From NCBI GenBank assembly GCA_025056735.1, contig JANWVR010000015.1, forward strand, positions 1 to 54,604: DNA of 54,604 nt, written 5' to 3'. The DNA comes from Saprospiraceae bacterium (GTDB lineage: Bacteria > Bacteroidota > Bacteroidia > Chitinophagales > Saprospiraceae). Shown piece after piece: positions 33,155-41,906 of this stretch. The translations under genes were made by a program, and so were the position numbers. Below the pieces are notes generated by a model. It had not been told where the DNA came from, made no database searches, and worked only from the letters and a program-made list of their open reading frames with translations. The stretch's first letter is position 1, and every line of letters begins with the position of its first letter.

Positions 33155-35116
33155 TCAGTGTTTTTTCCACTTCTGGAATTGTTGCTGGACTTCCGGCTCC
33201 TCAGGCAGAAGGGCTACGGCCTGTTCGTAGGCATATTCAATTTCCGTATCCGGCTTGTTGAGGTACTGGTAAATTTCGGCTAGGCGGAACCAGCACCAGC
33301 CGCAGCGCTTGCTTTCGGGGCTGAGCTGAATGACCCGCCGGTAAAGGGCGGCAGACTCCTCCAGCAGGCGCTGGTTGAGCTGCTTTTTGCGCTTGCGGTA
33401 GGCCTCGCGCGCCAGTTCAAATTTGATACTGGCCAGCTCGTTCAGCCCTTTTGGGTCGCTCCACAAAAGGGTGCGGTTGTTTTCCAACAGCTGGTGGGCG
33501 CTCTCGAAATCGCCGGCATTTCGATACAAGGTAGCGACGTCGGTCAGCGCACTAGGGTCAGCAAATGACGGGTCCACATAGCGAAGCGTCTCAGCCGCTT
33601 TCAAGGGTTTGCCTCGTACTAAATACGCGCGGGCCATAGCCTGGGCGGCAGGCGTTCGGTCTATACGACCGTTTTGGGCCAGCAGTTCTTTCCATTCCGT
33701 TTCGGCGCCTTCGAGGTCGCCGCTTTCAGCCTTGTATTCAATGAGTTGCGCCCAAAGGATGCCCGACGGGGCGGCTGCCTTGCTTTCGGAGAGGCGATGC
33801 AGCGCCGCATCCTTTTGCCCGGTGGCCCACAAGTAGGCGGCCTCCCGGATGGCGTGCAAGACCACGTATTGCAGGTGCGCCGGTAGCGTCACACGGAAGT
33901 ACGTGCGACTGGCGTCGAAGTCGAAGCGCGGCGGCGGCGAGCCGTTCTGCTTCATCTCTCGGATGATAGTGGGGATGCCCGTGTTGCGCATTTCGGCCAA
34001 GCGCAGCTGCTTGAGGAAATCGCCCACCCGGCGGTTGCGGTTGGGGGCCGGCGGCACTCGAGCGCCTTCAGCGAAATGCTCGGGCAGAATGCCCGGCACA
34101 GGGCCCGGGTAGCTGATGATTTCCATCCGGTCAGGATAAAGGTAGATTTTTATCGGCTCCGTGCTTACGTCGTAGCCGCGGTGGTAAAAGGCATTGACTA
34201 CAGCCTCTTCCATAGCGGCATACGGAAAAGCGACAAAGCGCATAGCCTCGGCTTTGTGCGGCAGTTTTTGGGTTAAATGGCCGGTAATGCCCTCCAGGAA
34301 GCGCAAAATCTCTCGAATTTGCTCATGAATAGGGCCGGTGAAGTACTTTTCTTCCACCACTCGCCCGCCAGCCTCGTCCCCGAACTGAGCCACTTCTGTG
34401 CGAGCGCCAGCAAAGTACTCGTGCGGCGAAAAGGTGAAAAACATAAGCCCTACATTTACAGGCGCGTAATGGTCGTTGACCCGGCGCGCAATGCGCAGGT
34501 CTAAGCAGTCTTCCAGTAAACCCTGACCGGCCTCCGCCAGCTTGCTACGCGCGTCAATGAGGAATTTTTTGATAAGGCTGTGTTCCAACACCTCGTAGGA
34601 AAGACGAGCATTCGCCCTGTCGTCAAAAGGAATGCGCGCCGTCAGGCTGAGTAACTCTTGCAAGATGGCGCCTTGCGCCTCCACCGTCTCCGAACTCTGG
34701 CGGATGTAGTAAGCCCGTTCGCCAGTGCCGCGCGCCGACGGGGCACTGTATGGCCGCGCTTCGCCTGCCGGACACCAGATGACTAAGAGCGTTTTATGCT
34801 CAAAACGAATGGGTTCCACTACCGGATAGTATTCCGGCTCGATGCGGTTGCACTGCCCGCGGATTTTCTTTTGCATCTCCTCCAACGAGTCCTCCGCAAG
34901 GCCGGCAGGCGGTAGCTTTGCCACGCCGCCCTCTTCTTCCACGCCCAGCACGATATAGCCGCCGTTGAGGTTGTGGAAATCGTTGGCAAAGGCGCAAATC
35001 GTGGCCACAACCTGCCGCAGCGCCGGCTCAGAGAGCGACGCTTTAAACTCCAATCGGGCCGACTCAACCGTTTTGGCCCGCAGGAGGTCCTCGATGTTGA
35101 TAGGAATGGCTGGCAT
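33155..35116 (-). CDS. AlbA_2 (Schlafen-type) ATP-binding protein fused to TPR repeats
   Basis: The 653-residue protein begins with an AlbA_2/Schlafen-like domain (residues about 14-140: ESARLEFKASL, GGYIVLGVEEEGG and RAYYIRQSSETVEA). The middle part (about 230-415) is the RecG-like C-terminal ATP-binding region of this family, with FPYAAMEEAVVNAFYHRGYD and IEIISYPGP-like strands. The last 230 residues are helical repeats with a TPR look, such as SALTDVATLYRNAGDFESAH and RCGWCWFRLAEIYQYL. The usual family C-terminus is a winged helix. A TPR tail suggests a protein-protein platform instead. Codon use is like its neighbours. It sits three bases upstream of dnaE. Proteins of this family act as regulators or in defence, but the role here is unknown. 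Confidence 0.85.
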   Translation of the reverse strand: MPAIPINIEDLLRAKTVESARLEFKASLSEPALRQVVATICAFANDFHNLNGGYIVLGVEEEGGVAKLPPAGLAEDSLEEMQKKIRGQCNRIEPEYYPVVEPIRFEHKTLLVIWCPAGEARPYSAPSARGTGERAYYIRQSSETVEAQGAILQELLSLTARIPFDDRANARLSYEVLEHSLIKKFLIDARSKLAEAGQGLLEDCLDLRIARRVNDHYAPVNVGLMFFTFSPHEYFAGARTEVAQFGDEAGGRVVEEKYFTGPIHEQIREILRFLEGITGHLTQKLPHKAEAMRFVAFPYAAMEEAVVNAFYHRGYDVSTEPIKIYLYPDRMEIISYPGPVPGILPEHFAEGARVPPAPNRNRRVGDFLKQLRLAEMRNTGIPTIIREMKQNGSPPPRFDFDASRTYFRVTLPAHLQYVVLHAIREAAYLWATGQKDAALHRLSESKAAAPSGILWAQLIEYKAESGDLEGAETEWKELLAQNGRIDRTPAAQAMARAYLVRGKPLKAAETLRYVDPSFADPSALTDVATLYRNAGDFESAHQLLENNRTLLWSDPKGLNELASIKFELAREAYRKRKKQLNQRLLEESAALYRRVIQLSPESKRCGWCWFRLAEIYQYLNKPDTEIEYAYEQAVALLPEEPEVQQQFQKWKKH

Positions 35117-35138
35117 GGTGGCGCGTGCGGAAGTCCGG

Positions 35139-35146
35139 CAAAATTA
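35139..35146 (-). promoter_or_regulatory. -7 promoter element of the AlbA_2-TPR/dnaE unit
   Basis: The minus strand reads TAATTTTG, matching TAnnTTTG, 23 bases before the ATG at 35116. The -33 box is not evident. Confidence 0.4.
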
Positions 35147-35198
35147 GCAAATCTGCCGCCGTTGTTTGTGGCCCTGGGGTTGGCATCCTCGGTGGCGC

Positions 35199-37037
35199 CT
35201 ACGCATACCCCCTCGCCTGCAGCCGGAAGAGTTCGGCGTATTTGCCGCCCTGCCGCAGCAGCTCTTCATGGCTGCCCTGTTCGATGACCTGCCCGTGTTC
35301 TAAGAAGAGGATACGGTCGGCCATGCGCACGGTGCTGAAGCGGTGGCTGATGAGCACGGCGGCGCGCCCGCGCGTCAGTTCGGCGAAGCGCAGAAACACT
35401 TCGTGTTCGGCGCGCGCATCTAAGGCGGCAGTGGGTTCGTCCAAGATGACGATTTGCGCCTCGCGCATGTAGGCGCGCGCTAAGGCAATTTTTTGCCACT
35501 GGCCCCCGGAGAGGTCTACGCCTCCGGCGAACCGTTTGCCCAGCATCTGGTCGTACTGGTTGGGCAGGCTCTCGATGACGGTATCGGCAAGGCTCTTGTG
35601 CGCCGACGTTACGATGCGCGGGCGATTGGCGCGCGCCTCGATGTCGCCAATAGCGATGTTTTCGGCAGCGGTAAACATGAAGCGCACGTAGTCTTGAAAG
35701 ATAATGCCGATTTCTCGGCGCAGGTCTTCGGGAGCGTACTCGCACAGGGGCACGCCATCGAGCAGGATACGACCCTCGGAGGGTTCGTACAGGTGGGCCA
35801 GCAGTTTGACAAGCGTTGTTTTTCCAGCGCCGTTTTCGCCCACTAAGGCCAATTTTTCGCCAGGAGCAAGGGTGAAGCTGACGTGGCGCAGCGCCCACAC
35901 GTCGCTGCCCGGATAGCGGAAGCCGACGTTCTCGAAGCGGATACCTTCGCGCATGGGCCGGGGCACAGGGCGTTTGCCGATGTGATTGGCCGACAGCGGT
36001 TTAAGGGCCAGAAAATCAAATAAATCGCGCAGGTATAGCGCCATTTCGGCCATGCGCGAAAAGCGCCCGACGATACGCAACAGCAGGTCTTGCAGGCGGC
36101 TGAAGGCGCCAGCCAGGAAGGTCAGCGTGCCCAATGACAGGGCGCCCAGCACCGTTTGGCCAATGATGTAGGCATAGGCGCCGTAGTACGCTGCGGTACT
36201 GAGCGCCGACAGCAGCCCGCCCCATGCCGCGCGTCGTACGGCCAGGCGCCGATTGGCCTGATAGTATTGCTCTGAAATAGCGCGGAAGCGCTCGGCTAAG
36301 AAATGGTCTAAGCCAAAAATCTTGATTTCTTTCGCCGTTTCATTGCTGGCGCCGATGTAGCGCAGGTAGTCCAGTTCGCGTCGTTGCGGCGTCCAGGAGC
36401 GCGTCAGGGAGTAGCCTTCGCGGTCGAAGCGCGTTTCGCTGATGAACGATGGAATGACAGCCAGTACCAGCAAGACAATCAGCCAGGGATTGAAAGCTAT
36501 CAGACCGCCGGCTAAGAAGGCGACCGAAATCAGGTCTTGCGCTTGCGAGAGCGCTGTGCTCATGAGGGCCGTTCGGCCAGCCGTCTGGGTGCGCGCCCGC
36601 TCGAGTTTGTCGTAGAACGCCGCATCTTCAAACTGGTACAGGTCGAGCGTGGCGGCGTGCCGAATGATGCGCACCGAAGAGTCGTTGTTCACTAAGTCGC
36701 CCAACAGGCTGTCGGTCAGCGTGATGGCGCGGCCCAGCAGGTTGTTGGCAACAGCTAAGCCGAACTCCAACACCAGCCAGCCCCACAGCGGATGCGCCAG
36801 CCGCCACACGTCGTCGGGCGAGGACATGGCCTTCACCACGGCGTCAATAATTTCCTTACCCACATACAACAGCGACAGCGGAATGGCTGCCTGCAGCAGG
36901 CGCAAAGCGGCATTCCATAGCGTCAGCGAGGGGGAAACTGCCCAGATCATGCGGAAAAACCGCCACAAATGCCGCCACGACGCCCACTGATCGGCGGGGG
37001 GTGCTGAGCCGTTTTCAGAAGCGTTACCGTTTGCCAT
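35199..37037 (-). CDS. ABC exporter, fused permease and ATPase (canonical site)
   Basis: The 612-residue half-transporter has about six membrane helices in residues 30-330 and a nucleotide-binding domain from about 365. Motifs are all intact: Walker A GENGAGKTT (400-408), signature LSGGQWQK (509-516), Walker B IVILDEPTAALD with catalytic Glu534, and the switch histidine near VLISHRFST. It would export a lipid, drug or peptide as a dimer. Another ABC exporter is encoded divergently 475 bases away and has an altered Walker B, so a heterodimer is possible but not proven. The start ATG at 37037 is preceded by a terminator region that separates it from a short putative peptide gene. Confidence 0.93.
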   Translation of the reverse strand: MANGNASENGSAPPADQWASWRHLWRFFRMIWAVSPSLTLWNAALRLLQAAIPLSLLYVGKEIIDAVVKAMSSPDDVWRLAHPLWGWLVLEFGLAVANNLLGRAITLTDSLLGDLVNNDSSVRIIRHAATLDLYQFEDAAFYDKLERARTQTAGRTALMSTALSQAQDLISVAFLAGGLIAFNPWLIVLLVLAVIPSFISETRFDREGYSLTRSWTPQRRELDYLRYIGASNETAKEIKIFGLDHFLAERFRAISEQYYQANRRLAVRRAAWGGLLSALSTAAYYGAYAYIIGQTVLGALSLGTLTFLAGAFSRLQDLLLRIVGRFSRMAEMALYLRDLFDFLALKPLSANHIGKRPVPRPMREGIRFENVGFRYPGSDVWALRHVSFTLAPGEKLALVGENGAGKTTLVKLLAHLYEPSEGRILLDGVPLCEYAPEDLRREIGIIFQDYVRFMFTAAENIAIGDIEARANRPRIVTSAHKSLADTVIESLPNQYDQMLGKRFAGGVDLSGGQWQKIALARAYMREAQIVILDEPTAALDARAEHEVFLRFAELTRGRAAVLISHRFSTVRMADRILFLEHGQVIEQGSHEELLRQGGKYAELFRLQARGYA

Positions 37038-37088
37038 GTTCGTTTAACGATAAGGCGGCCAAAGGGTTCTCTCAGTGGCCGTACCAAC

Positions 37089-37128
37089 GAAAAAACCTCG
37101 ACGGCGCGGCGCCCATCGAGGTTTTTTT
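37089..37128. terminator. Strong hairpin terminator, usable in both directions
   Basis: An at least 11-base-pair stem (AAAAACCTCGA with TCGAGGTTTTT) has A-runs on one side and T-runs on the other, so both strands end in a U-rich tail. It closes the minus-strand unit that would include the short peptide gene at 37195-37263. No plus-strand gene needs it here. Confidence 0.8.
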
Positions 37129-37194
37129 ATAGAAAAGATGGTTGTTCGAAGCTGTCTTCATTGCGCGAATAGACGCGCTGGGGAGCGGGAGGCC

Positions 37195-37263
37195 TCAGGC
37201 TTCTTTCAGCATTTTATTGCCAAAAACCAGAAGCACAAGCAGTAAACAGGTGAGGATCAGCAT
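37195..37263 (-). CDS. Possible 22-residue hydrophobic membrane peptide
   Basis: An ATG at 37263 opens a short frame, MLILTCLLLVLLVFGNKMLKEA, ending in TGA at 37195. It has a single hydrophobic stretch of about 14 residues followed by a short charged tail, the layout of small single-span membrane peptides. The strong terminator 67 bases downstream on the same strand, with no other gene in the 475-base spacer between two divergent ABC exporters, implies a short minus-strand transcript here. I cannot tell whether the product is translated or whether the region encodes a small RNA. There is no clear TAnnTTTG element upstream and no ribosome-binding site, the latter being normal for this genome. 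Confidence 0.35.
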   Translation of the reverse strand: MLILTCLLLVLLVFGNKMLKEA

Positions 37264-37512
37264 GGCGGATTAAACCGTTTTTGTGTGAAAAAATTGGAGT
37301 CAAAAAAAGCCTTGACGCTTTCTGCCATTAACTGTCGGCAAGAGAACGCTTTTATTAGCCAAAAAAGGGGCCGGAAAATGTTAAGGGTCGTTAATGAAGT
37401 TCAAAAGTTGGCTGAGGCCACTTCGTCGGAGACGTTGGAGTGGCGACGCTTCAGCCCTCAGCCCGATGCTTTTGGCTGAACTTTCTGCTATAGTGTCCGT
37501 TTTTTTACAGGC
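37264..37512. other. Intergenic region upstream of the second ABC exporter
   Basis: I see no gene here beyond the short peptide frame that starts at 37263. An inverted repeat TTCAGCC (37450-37456) / GGCTGAA (37474-37480) lies about 35-60 bases before the ATG at 37513 and could be an operator or a weak hairpin in the leader. Confidence 0.35.
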
Positions 37513-39330
37513 ATGAAGCACCTTTTTTACCTGAGGAAATACTTTTGGAAATACCGCTGGCGGCTGCTGCTGGGGGTGCTTTTCGTGGGCCTTACCAACG
37601 TTTTTCGCGTTTTGCAGCCGCAAGTCATTCGCGAGGCGTTAGACAGCGTCGTGGAGCGCGTGCGCCATTATCAGGAAACCGGCGGCATTGCTGCGCATCC
37701 GGAAGCGTTCGACGAGTTGAGTAGTCAGATAGCGCGCTTTGGCCTGACGGTCATTGGTCTAGCCGCCCTGATGGGCTTGTTCATGTTCTTCATGCGTCAG
37801 ACGATTATCGTCTTTAGTCGGCTTGTCGAATACGACATGCGAAAGGAGTTGTTTGCGCATTACACGCGGCTCGATCTGGCATTCTTTCGCCGCCGCAGCA
37901 CAGGCGACCTCATGTCGCGTATTTCGGAGGACGTTTCCAAGGTGCGTATGTTCTTGGGGCCGGCCATTCTATACGGACTGGACCTGACCTTTTTGTTTGT
38001 GCTGACCATCTCTTCGATGCTGCGCGTGAGTGTGCCGCTGACGCTGTGGTCGCTGGCGCCGCTTCCTTTGCTTAGCCTATCTATCTACTGGGTGAGCAGC
38101 ATCATGAACCGCCGCAGCGAGCAGATTCAGCAGAAGTTGGGTGAGCTGACGAGCATTGCTCAGGAGGTGTACAGCGGCATTCGCGTGGTTAAAGGCTATG
38201 CGCGGGAGGAGGAGATGGGCCGGCATTTTGCGCAGCAATGCGAAAGCTATCGCCAGGAGACGCTGGCCTTGACGCGCGTGGACGCCTTTTTTTACCCGCT
38301 TATGGTGCTCATGATCGGCGCCAGCACCATCATCACTGTATACGTAGGCGGGCTGTATGCCGTGCGCGGCGACATCACGGCGGGTAACATCGCCGAATTT
38401 GTCATCTATATCAATATGCTCACCTGGCCCGTAACGGCTATTGGCTGGATTGCTTCGCTCACCCAGCAGGCAGCGGCTTCGCAAAAGCGCATCAATGAAA
38501 TGCTGCACACCGAGCCAGCCGTAAAAGACCCCATTCAACGGCCCAATCTCCTGCCTGCCTCCAACGGAAAATCCAACACCCGACGCGGGCATATCGTGTT
38601 CGAGAATGTCGGTTTTGTCTATCCTGACTCGGGTGTTCGGGTGCTCAAGGGGCTGTCTTTTGAGGTGCTACCCGGCCAGAAGGTGGCCATCGTCGGCCGC
38701 ACCGGCGCAGGCAAAACCACCATCGCTGACCTGCTGGTGCGCATGTATGACCCCACAGAAGGGCGTATCCTCTTAGATGGCATAGACCTGCGCGAATACC
38801 CGCTGGCCGAACTGCGCCGCCGCATCGGTTACGTGCCCCAAGACGTTTTCCTCTTCTCTGACACCGTGCTGGGCAACATTGCCTTTGGGCGCCCAGGGCT
38901 AAGCCGTCAAGAAGCAGAGCTGCACGCCAGAAATGCCGCTGTCCACCACGATATCCTGGGCCTACCGCAGGGGTACGACACCACCGTCGGCGAACGCGGC
39001 GTAACGCTCTCTGGCGGCCAAAAACAGCGCGTCAGCATTGCTCGCGCCTTTGCCAAACAGCCCGAAATCCTCTTGCTCGACGACTGTCTCTCTGCTGTAG
39101 ATACCCACACCGAAAGCCAAATCCTCGGCTACCTGAGCGAAACACTGGCCGATAAAACAGCCGTTGTCATCACGCATCGAATTTACGGCATGCTGGAATT
39201 CGATCAGATTTTCGTGCTGGAAGAAGGCCGCATCGCCGAGCAGGGTATTCACGAGGAACTCCTGGCAAAAGGCGGATATTATGCCGAATTGTTTGAGCAA
39301 CAAATGACTGCCAGTGGGCAGGTGGAATAG
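37513..39330 (+). CDS. ABC exporter, fused permease and ATPase with altered Walker B
   Basis: The 605-residue protein has an N-terminal membrane domain (residues about 15-320; starts MKHLFYLRKYFWKYRWRLLL) and a nucleotide-binding domain from about 355. Walker A is GRTGAGKTT (395-403), the signature is LSGGQKQR and the switch histidine is in VVITHRIYG. The Walker B segment is LLLDDCLSAVD, with Asp524 where the catalytic glutamate normally stands. MdlA and other halves of heterodimeric exporters show the same change, so this subunit may hydrolyse ATP poorly alone and pair with another half-transporter. The canonical exporter encoded divergently upstream is the obvious local candidate. The gene ends 31 bases before prmC. 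Confidence 0.93.
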   Translation: MKHLFYLRKYFWKYRWRLLLGVLFVGLTNVFRVLQPQVIREALDSVVERVRHYQETGGIAAHPEAFDELSSQIARFGLTVIGLAALMGLFMFFMRQTIIVFSRLVEYDMRKELFAHYTRLDLAFFRRRSTGDLMSRISEDVSKVRMFLGPAILYGLDLTFLFVLTISSMLRVSVPLTLWSLAPLPLLSLSIYWVSSIMNRRSEQIQQKLGELTSIAQEVYSGIRVVKGYAREEEMGRHFAQQCESYRQETLALTRVDAFFYPLMVLMIGASTIITVYVGGLYAVRGDITAGNIAEFVIYINMLTWPVTAIGWIASLTQQAAASQKRINEMLHTEPAVKDPIQRPNLLPASNGKSNTRRGHIVFENVGFVYPDSGVRVLKGLSFEVLPGQKVAIVGRTGAGKTTIADLLVRMYDPTEGRILLDGIDLREYPLAELRRRIGYVPQDVFLFSDTVLGNIAFGRPGLSRQEAELHARNAAVHHDILGLPQGYDTTVGERGVTLSGGQKQRVSIARAFAKQPEILLLDDCLSAVDTHTESQILGYLSETLADKTAVVITHRIYGMLEFDQIFVLEEGRIAEQGIHEELLAKGGYYAELFEQQMTASGQVE

Positions 39331-39361
39331 CGCCAGCAGCGCCTCTGACAATCCATCGGAA

Positions 39362-40216
39362 ATGGAAAAAGCCAACGCATTCGAGCGCCTCGTCCATGAA
39401 CTCTCCCCGCGCCATGGCCTTGGCGAAGCGCGCAGCATTGCCCGCATTGTTTTTGCCGACGCACTGGGCTATCGCACCCCGCCTGCCACCCTCTCTGTAG
39501 AAGAGGAAGCGCGCTTAGAACCCATTCGACGGCGATTATTGGCCGGCGAACCCGTGCAATATGTCCTGGGCCAGGCCGACTTCTTCGGGCTTAAATTTCG
39601 GGTCAACTCCAGCGTGCTCATCCCGCGGCAAGAAACGGAAGAGCTCGTCGCCTTTGCCCTGCGCTGGCTCAATGCTCGCGAACAGCGCCAGCCCGCTGTG
39701 CTCGATGTTGGGCTGGGCAGCGGCTGCATCGGCATCGCCCTCAAACGCCGCCGACCCGATGTACGCCTGTTCGGCATCGAAAAAAGCCCAGACGCCTTAG
39801 CCGTCGCCCTCGAAAATGCCTACATCTTGCTGGGCAAAGGTGAATTCACTTTCTGCAACGCCGATATCCTACAGCCAGAAACAGTGCCCGCGCATTGGCC
39901 CGCCTTCGACCTCATCCTCAGCAACCCGCCTTACGTGCGGCGACAGGAACAGCACCTCATGCCTGAACACGTGCTGGCCCACGAACCGCATGAGGCGCTC
40001 TTCGTCGAGGACGACGACCCGCTCCTCTTCTACCGCGCCATTGCGCGCTTTGCCCAACAAAGGCTCACCGCTGGCGGCGCCCTGTTCTTCGAGTGTAACG
40101 AATTTAATGCCTGGCAAGTCGTCCTCTTGCTTGAGGAAATGGGTTTCTCCAATCCTACCCTACAGCAAGACCTCAGCGGGGCAGAACGAATGGCTTGGGC
40201 CGTGCGCAAAAATTGA
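39362..40216 (+). CDS. prmC: Release factor glutamine methyltransferase (PrmC/HemK)
   Basis: The 284-residue enzyme transfers a methyl group from S-adenosylmethionine to the glutamine of the GGQ motif in peptide-chain release factors. The N-terminal helical domain contains EPVQYVLGQADFFGLKFRV and SVLIPRQETEELV. The Rossmann methyltransferase core has VLDVGLGSGCIGIALK (SAM-binding) and the catalytic LILSNPPYVRR. Length and motif order are those of PrmC. The ATG at 39362 fits the family start (MEKANAFERLVHEL), while the open frame begins inside the preceding ABC exporter gene. The gene ends 10 bases before a decayed copy of the purK 5' end. Confidence 0.96.
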   Translation: MEKANAFERLVHELSPRHGLGEARSIARIVFADALGYRTPPATLSVEEEARLEPIRRRLLAGEPVQYVLGQADFFGLKFRVNSSVLIPRQETEELVAFALRWLNAREQRQPAVLDVGLGSGCIGIALKRRRPDVRLFGIEKSPDALAVALENAYILLGKGEFTFCNADILQPETVPAHWPAFDLILSNPPYVRRQEQHLMPEHVLAHEPHEALFVEDDDPLLFYRAIARFAQQRLTAGGALFFECNEFNAWQVVLLLEEMGFSNPTLQQDLSGAERMAWAVRKN

Positions 40217-40225
40217 ATACCTGAC

Positions 40226-40312
40226 TGCCGTACCTTCGTCCGCGTGTTTTCCCCGTATCGAGAATTGGCATTCTGCGCAGCAGACAGTTGAGCAAGATGC
40301 TCCGCTAGGCCA
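40226..40312 (+). pseudogene. Decayed copy of the purK promoter and 5' end
   Basis: These about 87 bases match the promoter and first codons of the intact purK at about 42085-42172. Hand alignment gives about 80 % identity, with blocks CTGCCGTACCTTCG, GGCATTCTG and GCAAGATGCTC unchanged, one missing base and nearly all differences transitions. In frame it would read from a GTG, but the missing base and an internal TGA prevent translation. It follows the prmC stop directly. The homology ends on both sides of the copy, so the duplication is limited to the start of purK. It is best read as the displaced, no longer used original 5' end of purK or as a copy left by an insertion event. Confidence 0.75.
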
Positions 40313-40409
40313 GCATTAAACCGAGGTTAATGTCTCATCGAGGGCGAAAAGTCGGAGCTCGTGCTATCATAAGATGAGTCTATCTCTAAACAAGGCGTGA
40401 CGCACAGAT
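40313..40409. other. Left junction of the inserted segment
   Basis: The bases between the purK remnant and the AlbA_2 start hold a pair of imperfect inverted sequences, TGTCTCATC (about 40331) and GATGAGTC (about 40374). No integrase, attachment site or transposon end is recognised. Confidence 0.3.
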
Positions 40410-41906
40410 ATGAATATCCAAAAAGAAAAACTATTGGAATTGGTCAAACGCGGCGAAGGACTTACTACGGAGTTCAAGGCGTGCCGCAATAGGATTAGTA
40501 AGGAAGTCTATCCCACCATTTGCGCCTTCCTCAATCGCGCCGGAGGTGTGCTCTTGTTGGGAGTGGAGGATACGGGTATTATCAGCGGTATAGCCCCAAG
40601 TGCCGTAGAAAAAATCCGAAAGGAGTTTGTTACCGCTATCAACAATCCTCAAAAAATCTCTCCGCCCGCATACTTAAGCATTGACGAGATAACCATAGAT
40701 GGCCTTAAAGTTTTGCATATCTATGTCCCTGAGAGTTCGCAAGTACACCGCTGTAATGGACGCATTTATGATCGAAACGAGGACTGCGACCTTGACATTA
40801 CCGACCATACAGAACAAGTAGCATGGCTGTATCGCCGAAAACAAGCTACCTACAGCGAAAACATAGTCTATCCCCATATCACCCCCGGCGACCTCCGCTC
40901 AGACTTGATTGAATGGTGCCGTAACCACGTCCGCATTAACCACAAAAATCACCCTTGGGTACACATGAATGATGTAGAGCTGCTAAAAAGTGCCCAGCTC
41001 TACAAGACAGATCCTACCACCGGCCAACAGGGCATTACTCTGGCTGGCGTATTGCTTTTGGGGACGGACGAACTCATACTTCACGCATGCCCAGCCCATC
41101 GCACCGATTTGATATTGCGTAAGGTGAACATGGATCGGTACGACGACCGCGATCTGGTACGCACCAATCTGATAGAAACCTATGACCGCATCATGGCTTT
41201 CGTTCGAAAGCATCTTCCAGACCCTTTCTACCTTGAGGGCGATGAGCGCAAAAGTCTTCGGGAGATTATTTTTAGAGAGGTGGCTACTAACATCTTGATA
41301 CACAGGGAGTATGCCAGTGGAATGCCCACGCGGTTCATCATTGAGCGCGGAAGGGTTACAACGTTTAATGCTAATCGTCCGCATGGTTTTGGCCCTATCA
41401 ACCCGTACACCTTTTCACCCTACCCCAAAAACCCTGTTATTGGCGCATTCTTCCGCGAAATTGACCGTGCCGAGGAGCTCGGCTCAGGTCTCCGCAACTT
41501 AATGAAATACGGGAAAATCTATGGCGGCGCCGACCCGCAACTCATTGAGGGGGATGTCTTTGAAACCATCATTCGAGTACCGGAGTTTGACGAGGTCACT
41601 ATCGCGAGCGGAAATGCTCCTGGCGTATCTCATGAGCCACCCCCTGAAGTTACCCCCGAAGTTACCCATGAAGTTACCCCCGAAGTCATGAGAGTCCTCC
41701 AGGTCGTGAAAAAGGAGATGAGCCGGGTCGAAATCATGGCTGCACTCGGCCTAAGGGACGAAAAGCATTTTCGAGAAAAGTACTTGCTTCCCTCGCTATC
41801 ATTAAACCTTATCGAGATGACCCAACCCGATAAACCACGAAGCAGCCGACAGCAATACCGACGCACCTCGAAGGGACAAAACGTAGTTGACAAAGAAAAG
41901 TCATGA
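40410..41906 (+). CDS. AlbA_2 (Schlafen-type) ATP-binding protein, probably acquired
   Basis: The 498-residue protein has an N-terminal AlbA_2 domain (residues about 12-130: GLTTEFKACRNR, GGVLLLGVEDTG and RCNGRIYDRNEDCD). A RecG-C-like ATP-binding part runs over about 200-395 (SLREIIFREVATNILIHREY, RAEELGSGLRNLMKYG). A short repeat PEVTPEVTHEVTPEV (about 412-426) forms a linker to a C-terminal winged-helix-like region. This layout is typical of a widespread, patchy family found in many mobile regions. The gene differs from its neighbours by lower GC in several stretches and by the absence of the TTA-before-G leucine codons so frequent elsewhere. It lies between a decayed and an intact copy of the purK 5' end. 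Its biological role is not known. Confidence 0.88.
   Translation: MNIQKEKLLELVKRGEGLTTEFKACRNRISKEVYPTICAFLNRAGGVLLLGVEDTGIISGIAPSAVEKIRKEFVTAINNPQKISPPAYLSIDEITIDGLKVLHIYVPESSQVHRCNGRIYDRNEDCDLDITDHTEQVAWLYRRKQATYSENIVYPHITPGDLRSDLIEWCRNHVRINHKNHPWVHMNDVELLKSAQLYKTDPTTGQQGITLAGVLLLGTDELILHACPAHRTDLILRKVNMDRYDDRDLVRTNLIETYDRIMAFVRKHLPDPFYLEGDERKSLREIIFREVATNILIHREYASGMPTRFIIERGRVTTFNANRPHGFGPINPYTFSPYPKNPVIGAFFREIDRAEELGSGLRNLMKYGKIYGGADPQLIEGDVFETIIRVPEFDEVTIASGNAPGVSHEPPPEVTPEVTHEVTPEVMRVLQVVKKEMSRVEIMAALGLRDEKHFREKYLLPSLSLNLIEMTQPDKPRSSRQQYRRTSKGQNVVDKEKS

Noticed and set aside
33155-41906. The two AlbA_2 genes with the ABC exporters as a defence island
   Set aside because: The genes between them are housekeeping (prmC) or transport, and no restriction, toxin or other defence gene is present.
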